Source: Lotus japonicus (lineage: Eukaryota; Streptophyta; Magnoliopsida; Fabales; Fabaceae). Taken from it: a stretch of 64,000 bases of DNA. The stretch is taken from contig NC_080045.1 in the NCBI RefSeq assembly GCF_012489685.1, positions 5,957,001-6,021,000 of the forward strand. Reading direction: 5' to 3'. The notes under the pieces are model-generated. The model did not search any database. It saw nothing but the letters and a program-made list of their open reading frames with translations, and was not told the origin of the DNA. Below are positions 57,253 to 64,000 of this stretch, in pieces. Every line of letters starts with the position of its first letter. The stretch's first letter is position 1. The translations under genes were made by a program, and so were the position numbers.

Positions 57253-59851
57253 TTACGAAAAACCACAACAAGTTATACTTGCACCGTTGTTGACATGTAG
57301 TATAACTATAACTTTGTGCTCAAGGGGATGTGGCACGAGACCAGTAAGAGGAAAGAATGTGGAGCAGTCCTTATGCGACAATGTCACAAAAACAACATGA
57401 AACACTGGAGGGTAACTCATATTCGAAATGCTCAACCACTTCTCGGATGTTACAACTCCTTTGAACTGACATGCAAGACTTGAAGTATTGTTCGGTACAG
57501 TTTATTGGATCCATAAAGTTGCATATATAATGAATTGTTAGTTAGAAGCTCATTTGTCATCGACTGTCGCACAAGAGGCCACATATCTTGTCCCATTTCC
57601 AACAAAGCAGAAACACTCCTAAATCCACTGTTCCTATCATCAACAACACCCACAATGTTTAACTACATAATTATGGAAAGCTTCAGGCACTTCATGAATG
57701 TAGTTTACTGAGTAAAATTTGGGCGGCTGGGGGCATCACCTTACTTTTCTTCTTCATTGTAGATTCTATGGGAGTGGGGGTCAGTCTCTTCCGTTTTCCT
57801 CGTCCCGTGGAGACCTTGGACATCTCATTAGATAAAAATATTGATTTTCTATCATGTAGTGACTCCACGAGTGCATCATCATGCTCCCAATGTAAAGGAT
57901 TGCATTTGGTGGAGCCTTTGTGCTTCTTTTTGGCTCACCCCATTGTTTTAAGTTAGACACATGAATGTCTCATATGAGTATGCAATCTTTCAAAACTTCT
58001 CTTTGATGGCCTGAATTTTTGCAACACTAGATATAACCTCCATTTCATAAAGAATAACCTCCATTTGATATATAATACACAATCACAAAACAAGTTCATA
58101 TTCATCATGTGTAGTTGTTGAAGTAACCCTCCTCCAATGGAGATGTATTAACAGTTGTGGAACAGAGACGTAGCTGCCAAGATCACATGCACAAGGCAGG
58201 TCGTGGGTTGTTTTGATAACATAGTTGTATGGTACAAGTCACACTTTCTCCTTTGGATAACCTATAGTGCTTTTTTTGACACTAGGTACCGCAAGTTGCC
58301 GTAAACCTTATCTATGAATCTACTGATGAATATACTTTGTTCAAAATAGGCATTGATCTTTGTATGTTGCATGAGTGTGCACTTATGTATAGCATTCCAA
58401 GTCGTGCACAAGTCACATTTGCTACACCTGAGACACGTTTTCTACGTTGCATGTGCGACTTCAAATTTGTGCAATGTAAACAGACATAACAAACATTAAT
58501 AAAAAGAAAAAAATTGCTTAAAATAATTTATGAATGAAAATACATTACATGCTCGTTGTTGTGTTTACCAAATGCATAAACGAATCAATCCCATACTTCA
58601 AAAATTTGTGTTTATGCGGCAACCAAGTAGTGTTGATGAACTGCATAAACTTAGATGAATCACCACAAAGTAAACGCATAAATTCCATATTATCATCAAA
58701 CTCATGGGCAGATGCAGAATGCATCACGATACTCCACACGTCCCCAATTTCATCTCACAAATTTTTGGGTTCGCAACCAGCTTTGCACTTTGCCTTCACA
58801 TTCTCCGCAATGTGGAATTGGCATAGCAAAAGTGTACATGTAGGGAAGATAGCTTCAACTGTGTTTACCAAAGCATTATCCTTATAAGTTAGAGTAACCT
58901 TTGGCATATCATCCTCTTTAAGTATCAACCCTCTCAATTTATCCAGTGCCCATGTTACTTTAGGTGCTCATTGGACATGTATGAAAAAGCTATATTGAAT
59001 GTTATGTCAGTTGATGTCATACCTACCATCTCCAACAAATGTATCATATACATGTTGGTTTTATAGGTACTATCAATCAGTGCAACAATGATAATTGATT
59101 AAACAATTGAATTGCAACAAAATGTGCCCATAATAGAGATCTAACCACAACGGATCCCTCTTTAGTGCTGAACTAATGCGTATACTTGTCTTGCTCTAAC
59201 AGCTTCATCAAGTGTTGTATTTATGTTAACGCACCCCTCTTGGACTTAATGTATGACTTATGTTCATTGCATATTTGTGTGATGGTGGTCAAATTACCAA
59301 GATTGAAATTCTTCAATGTGAGTAACATGTTACCTGACTTAACTTTATTGACAACCATTTGACCAACCATAAACTTTTATTCACTTGATAGGCGACCAAC
59401 GTATGCATGTCTAAGCAACGTCTCCGGTCTCTCACGATTGTTCATTCCACATAGCACTTTCACCCTCCAACCTCCTTCCCAGGTCTTGCTCTTAGCTTGA
59501 AATGACACTCGCACTATCTAGTTCCCGTGCCCTAACGCTTGAAGACTATCTTGTACGGCTTGTATTTGCCACCCTGCTTACATCCTAATGTCAGGAATTT
59601 CTTCCTTGTAAGGCTCCCGTAATTAGACCTCAAAGTAACAACTACAAAACCTATTTCTTCCTTGTGGTGAATGCCTCTATATAGTCCTCAGAAACTAACT
59701 TATCATGCACATCCTCTACCCTGACTAACTTCATAGGTGATGTCTTATCGGGCTTATCGACCTCATTTGACTTAACTGAACTCATGGTAATAGCTTCTTC
59801 AATGAGAAAACAAATTGTCAACAATCTGCTATCTTTCGCAATCTGCAACAA
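57253..59851 (-). pseudogene. MULE transposase fused to OTU-protease-like domain, dead
   Basis: Reading minus-strand from 59.85 kb: a FAR1-like N-terminal part GFVVVTLRSNYGS, LTLGCKQGGKYKPYK; then CNEHKSYIKSKRGALT, IQHLMKLLEQDKYTH; then the MULE transposase core with LTYKDNALVNTVEAIFPTC and LLCQFHIAENVKAKC (about 58775-58880); then FMQFINTTWLPHKHKFLKYG. After a gap, 57653-57253 reads GVVDDRNSGFRSVSALLEMG, QDMWPLVRQSMTNELL, and HKDCSTFFPLTGL, VIVILHVNNGAS, the layout of an OTU cysteine protease domain as found fused to some plant MULE transposases. More than ten stops and several frame changes occur. The expected catalytic Cys (D-G-N-C-G-F-R) is Ser here (AGT at 57627-57629), and the His after VNN is absent. 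Edges of the element are not certain: AAAGTGTG-rich DNA flanks it at 56800-56915 and 59860-59945. Confidence 0.78.
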
Positions 59852-59923
59852 AATAGTGCACTTGAAAGTGCGTTTTTGTCGCAGTTTAAACTACGGACTG
59901 AACACACTTTAAACTGCAACAGA

Positions 59924-59943
59924 AACACACTTTAAAGTGTGTT
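59924..59943. repeat. 20-bp perfect palindrome upstream of the dead MULE gene
   Basis: AACACACTTTAAAGTGTGTT is its own complement. Related half-sites (CACTTGAAAGTGCG, ACACACTTTAAACTG) precede it, and CACTTTAAAATGTG, GCACTTTCAAGTGC and CCTTAAAGTGTGTT occur at 56850-56912 on the far side of the gene. They may be subterminal protein-binding sites of this MULE. Confidence 0.6.
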
Positions 59944-59989
59944 CAATTGCAGAATAGAAACGACGACGAAGTACCTTCGAGTGGAACAA

Positions 59990-61574
59990 CAATGGTGACG
60001 ACGATGACAATCTAGCCGACGGCGTGCCAAACGGTGACGTTAGTATTGAGGAACCACTACGAAAAAGAAGAGGATAAGTATGGAAATTGGTATGAAGATG
60101 TGTATGAGTGATGTGGATGAGGGTAGAATGAGGAAGGAGGAGGATATATATGAGGGTGGGTGGTTTGGATAAGTTACTTTTTATTAAGGGTATTTTAGTA
60201 TTTTAGCCACTTTATGGGTGACATGAATAGATATGGAGGCATCGGCAAAAACACTTCTCTATCTTGTTTTGTCACTCCACATTAGGGTGCAAGGTGAGTT
60301 CGGTATTCCAAAGTGGAATTCTATTGGAATTAAGGGTGGTAATATGACTTGACTCGCCAAGTCAATCAGCCTAATCCACTAGGCGGAGCGGAGCCAGACA
60401 AGCAATCCTATTAGCCGACCTGTATAACTCGCCCCACTTAACTCGTTAGTTTGACGGTCCCTGATAGTGGGGCGAGTCAACGCGCTAGTTTCATGTGTTT
60501 TTTAATGGGTTGGATATTACTTTAGGTTTTTAGACCCAAAAAAGTTATTCTGGTGATGCAATGAAAAAATAACAAGCATTAGGAACTGTATAGTTTTCAT
60601 ACAACTTTTCCACCACACATAGTCACGCAAAATAGAACCTTATTGTCATCAATCACTGGTAGTTTGCGTCCAAGAAGATTCGCTCATCCAATTCATTCCA
60701 TCTCATTGTCGTCATCGTGCCCGTTTGCGGCCCAACCCGCTCACAACCTTAACGATTCGCCAAGATCTTATGCATGCTTGCCATCCACGGTGAGTTCGCT
60801 GTTTCTATCTCTTTCTCTTAATCAAGGTGTTTATGTTAATGTTCCACCCTTTAGAATTTTTTATTCCATAACATATATGACCAACTCCTTTGAGATGTGT
60901 CCAAACAGGCCTAAGTCCCAAAGCTTGTGAACGCAAGTCTTATTTTGAGTTGTGAAAATCATCGCTCTTACTAGTTGTCCTGCTTGTGGTGGACTTAATC
61001 GAAGTGCCATTTGAGTAAAACAGAGGGATTATCTGTTTGTTGGAGTTTCTTGTGGTTTCATGGTAGATAATCTACTCCTGATGTATTACAAAAATTGTTT
61101 GTAGTTTAAGTACAACATCCATCTCTATGATTTTTCTATATTTTAGGGTAGATCAACCCACCATTTTATAGCTCAAACTCTTTTATTACTGGCGAGCTAA
61201 TCCTCAATTTGCCATTAAGTGGGACAACTCTGCTTTTCCAACTCATATTCTATGATGAACCAACTCAACTAGAGTGGAGCAGGAAGAGTTAACATTCCTT
61301 GCCATTATAAATTGGATTACTTGCAGAAGACACTCTAATATTCTAATTAGATCCGAGAATATTTATAGTTCTAGAGGATTATTAGTGGAGAAAGTATGAT
61401 AGCTTCATTTCTTAGCTTACCAAGCTTTTATATTATCATGTGTAAATTTTTCTCATGTGCATGGTCATTGAGTAATAATCATTTATACATGTGGCACAAT
61501 TTATCTACACGAGGCATATAACTTCCTAATATCTAGCTAACTAGCGTTCATATGGTGTATTTGTTTTATAGGAA
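59990..61574. other. Intergenic region, possible hAT remnant
   Basis: No supported gene. TAAGGGTGGTAATATGACTT at 60330 and CCTTGCCATTATAA near 61300 could be worn hAT ends with ATTGGAAT/ATTGGATT outside. Internal CGGAGCGGAGCC and CTCGCCCCACTTAACTCG blocks resemble hAT subterminal repeats. The assignment is weak. Confidence 0.3.
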
Positions 61575-61700
61575 AATGTTAGTTGTTAGTAGATAATTAG
61601 TTTTTTCAACAAGGTTTGAATCTTGGCCCCTTCACCATTCATTTCACCTCACTCTTATGTCTCCTAACTCTTACCACTTGAGCTAACCCTCAGAGACCAT
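61575..61700 (-). mobile_element. tRNA-derived SINE
   Basis: The minus strand has a good box A (TTAGCTCAAGTGGTAAGAG) and, about 50 bases later, a worn box B (AAGATTCAAACCTTG), followed by a T-rich end (TTGAAAAAACTAATTATC). The length and spacing fit a tRNA-derived plant SINE. From 61701 to 62219 nothing else is recognised. Confidence 0.65.
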
Positions 61701-62827
61701 TTGCATATGTAGTTACATCAAGTTTTGATATGGTAGGTCGAAACTCGACCTAACGTAAACAATGTTTCGGCCCTTGAGTCTTGGGTCAATTTATTGGATC
61801 TCAACCTAGAACATATTTGAATCGAAGAACACTTACTTTAAATGGAAAGAACAATTCAAATTTTTCTAGTCAATTTTTTTGATAAATTATCCAATGTAAA
61901 AATATTAATTTTTTTAATGTTTAATTTTTTATTCAATAGAAATTTTATAAAAGTATTTGTAGAAAAATATACATTACTCAAGTAGAAATAAGGAAACGAT
62001 CCCCTCCCTTTCCACACAAGTTTTAATAATTGTTACCACATGATTATTTTCCTCAATAATTGTTCTCTTTACGACTTTTAATTGCATGCATTCAATTCTG
62101 ATTGCATTGCTTCAATAAATCAAACAAGTTTATATAATTCAAAGAGATTTGGATCCTCTCATATGTCAATTTCACATGACCATGTCATGTGAATGGATCA
62201 GGACCTATATTATTTTTTAGGGTTAAGCGTCATATTGGTCTCTGTCTTTGTCTCGTCGTCTGAATCAGGTCCCTTCCCAAAAAATTTATTGATTTAGGTC
62301 CTCATCATTGAAATGTTTTTGGGGCACATCCTCCGGCGAGTGCATGTGTGGTATGCTGACTAGGTTCAATGAAGTGAGGTGGAATTAAAAAAATAAAATA
62401 AATAAATAAATTACACCTCAGTAAACACAATTAACATATTCCTAATTAAATCCTAACTTGATTAACCAAAATTAATTTCCCCCCAAACTTAACCTTATTC
62501 ACCTCACTTAACCCAAATTCCCAATCCCCAATTCAATCTGAAGATTCACCCCAAAGAACCCTAATTTTCCTTCTTCCCCTAATTGTCCTTCTCCCCTATC
62601 GTTCTTCAAATTTATTAAACCAATTAACTAAAATTACCTTAAATTAATCAACCCAAATTTTCAATCATCCCCCAAATAAAAAATTAATCCACCATCTTCA
62701 TCCCCAATTTCCCCAAAATTAAGCCAACGCCCATCACCACCTACCAACCCCAACCGGGATTTGGGTTTGGCGCCCCACCCCTTAGGCTACGCGCCCCAGC
62801 CTTTTTTTTTATTCCAAAATTACCCAT

Positions 62828-63441
62828 CGGTAAATGATATGCCGATGTCAAAATACCAATCGGTAAATCATTTCCCGTTATTGTTCCTCAGTATGAACAC
62901 CTTTATCCCATTACCCAGAACACGAAAAACAATATCGGTTAATCATTAACCGATTCGTATATTTATATCGGTATATCATTTACCGATTGGTAATCTGGCA
63001 GTTTGATCACCTTTTCACCATTACTCCTCCTTCCACCAACCCCTCCACCATTACTCCTCCCTCCAACAACCCCCCACCAGCCCCCCATAACTCGCCCAAA
63101 CTACCTTATTCTACCATTACTCCACTCCTCCCTCACATTTCACCTTCCCACCACCACCACCATCTCCACATTTCCACCACCACCACCACCAACACCACCA
63201 CCACCAAGGGAAAGCTTTTAACTTCTGGTAAGTGTTGTTAGCTTTGGTACTTTATTTATAGTTAGTTTAAGTAGTTAGTTGTTAGTTTAAGTAGTTAGTT
63301 TAGTTAGTTAAGTTGGTAATTTAGGCTGCTGTATCGTGAACTGAATCGGTAAATGAAGTTCCGTTAATGTATCGGATTATGATCTTCCGTTATAGTACCG
63401 GAATTTTATTTACCGTTATAGGGTCGGTTTTTGATTTACCG
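62828..63441. repeat. Eight 17-bp near-palindromes, CGGTAAATSATTTACCG type
   Basis: Units start at 62828, 62861, 62936, 62969 and at 63347, 63373, 63399, 63425. Each has the form CGG-N(11)-CCG, with inner bases tending to TAAAT/ATTTA (for example CGGTTAATCATTAACCG and CGGTATATCATTTACCG). The right four are exactly 26 bp apart. The left four form two pairs 33 bp apart. The right group lies in a probable intron (GTAAGT donor at 63228, CAG acceptor at 63451-63453). Confidence 0.85.
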
Positions 63442-63455
63442 TTTTTGTTCCAGGG

Positions 63456-64000
63456 ATGACAAAGTCCTTTTTTTTTTGTGAATCACAATTGATACATGCT
63501 GCTGGATTGGAAAATGATAATCCAGAGGAGCAACCATCACTAGTTGAACCTCCGATTATATCTATAGATGTCTCTCATTTGTATCATACTGATCAGGTAC
63601 TCATTGCACAAATTTTTGCATATTTTGTTTATGCTTTGTTTATGCCTTGTTTTATGCCTTATGCCTTGTTTATCCTGAAACAACGTTTCCCTTTGAAAGA
63701 TGATCTTATGAAATGGGTTCGCGACATTTCTATGGCAAATAATTTTGTTTTGGTGACAACAAAGTCTGATAGTGGTGAGAAGGGAAGAAAAGAATATGTC
63801 ATTCTGGGGTGTGAGAAGCATGGTGCGTATATTCCCTACAGAGAACCGGATCTTGTTGAAGGAACGTCAACACAAAAGACAGGTTGTCCTTTTAGGCTAA
63901 AAGGACGACGTACGAAAGATGATAAAGGTTGGTGGTTGAAGGTGATGGACGGTAGACACATCCATCTCGCAGCTGAGTCACTACTTGGCCACAATTACGC
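63456..64000 (+). CDS. MULE transposase, N-terminal part, truncated by window end
   Basis: One reading frame of 181 codons is open from the ATG at 63456 to the window edge. After about 47 residues (MTKSFFFCESQLIHAAGLEN...) and a stretch encoded by a TTATGCCTTGTT-type repeat (about residues 48-76) it reads FPLKDDLMKWVRDISMANNF, VLVTTKSDSGEKGRKEYVIL, GCEKHGAYIPYRE, then GCPFRLKGR, GWWLKVMDGRHIHLAAESL and LGHNYA. This is the FAR1/WRKY-GCM1-like DNA-binding region at the N-terminus of plant MULE transposases, with the Cys and the H-x-H of the zinc cluster present. A GT after CAG at 63595 could be a donor, but the only nearby AG would shift the frame, so no intron is called. It may be an intact element; the rest is needed to decide. 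Confidence 0.7.
   Translation, partial: MTKSFFFCESQLIHAAGLENDNPEEQPSLVEPPIISIDVSHLYHTDQVLIAQIFAYFVYALFMPCFMPYALFILKQRFPLKDDLMKWVRDISMANNFVLVTTKSDSGEKGRKEYVILGCEKHGAYIPYREPDLVEGTSTQKTGCPFRLKGRRTKDDKGWWLKVMDGRHIHLAAESLLGHNY

Larger units (their letters stand above)
62220..64000 (+). mobile_element. MULE transposon, 5' part, continues past the window
   Basis: The proposed left end GGGTTAAGCGTCATATTGG, followed by GGTCTCTGTC and AGGTCCCTTCCC, has the style of Mutator-like ends (compare GGGTAAATGGTCACTTTGG at 22091). It is followed by ~1.2 kb of leader, a (CCA)n tract, and a transposase N-terminal frame. The right end lies outside the window, so the boundary and target duplication cannot be checked. 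Confidence 0.55.

Overview
This is a stretch of a dicot plant nuclear genome, most likely a legume. The evidence is AT-rich intergenic DNA, GT-AG introns, a plant growth-regulating factor gene with a miR396 site, a plant nuclear tRNA-Asn, an Au-type SINE and TIR families of the kind common in legumes. No species can be fixed from the sequence alone, although the Helitron and MITE styles would fit a genome such as Lotus.

Host genes are few. On the minus strand lie a four-exon GRF transcription factor gene (27146-31115, predicted 630 aa, QLQ and WRC domains), two short single-exon paralogues with a PFSWE-type N-terminal motif (8639-9127 and 19333-19704), and tRNA-Asn(GTT) (18582-18655). Almost everything else that can be identified is transposon derived.

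Layout. 0-0.6 kb: a CACTA-like terminus. 0.64-6.48 kb: a PIF/Harbinger element with TAA target duplications and a frameshifted transposase, itself hit by a 2.5-kb Helitron that carries tandem repeats, a SINE-like insert and a duplicated 3' end. 6.9-8.2 kb: a Mutator-type MITE and a 185-bp solo LTR. 8.6-9.9 kb: the first paralogue and a palindromic MITE dimer. 10-11.9 kb: a hAT element with a 5'-truncated LINE inside it. 12.2-16.4 kb: a minus-strand Helitron carrying a fragment that looks like the N-terminus of splicing factor SF3B1. 18-20.6 kb: tRNA-Asn, the second paralogue and tandem repeats. 21.9-23.7 kb: a Tourist-like element containing a Mutator-type element with about 400-bp arms. 25-26 kb: a LINE relic. 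26.8-31.1 kb: a SINE, then the GRF gene. 32-52.5 kb: a dense set of MITEs, hAT elements, SINE and LINE relics, with a cluster of four TIR elements at 41.1-44.7 kb. 54-57 kb: more Mutator-type MITEs. 57-60 kb: a dead MULE transposase fused to an OTU-protease-like domain. 62.2 kb to the end: the 5' part of another MULE with an open reading frame running off the window, flanked by an unusual set of 17-bp near-palindromes.

The elements relate to one another. The Harbinger element at 0.6 kb has a non-autonomous relative at 41.7 kb with matching ends. Three copies of one 185-bp MITE lie at 9.7, 32.2 and 56.6 kb. Two related Tourist elements lie at 41.1 and 44.3 kb. Many insertions keep intact target-site duplications, so the nesting order can be read directly.
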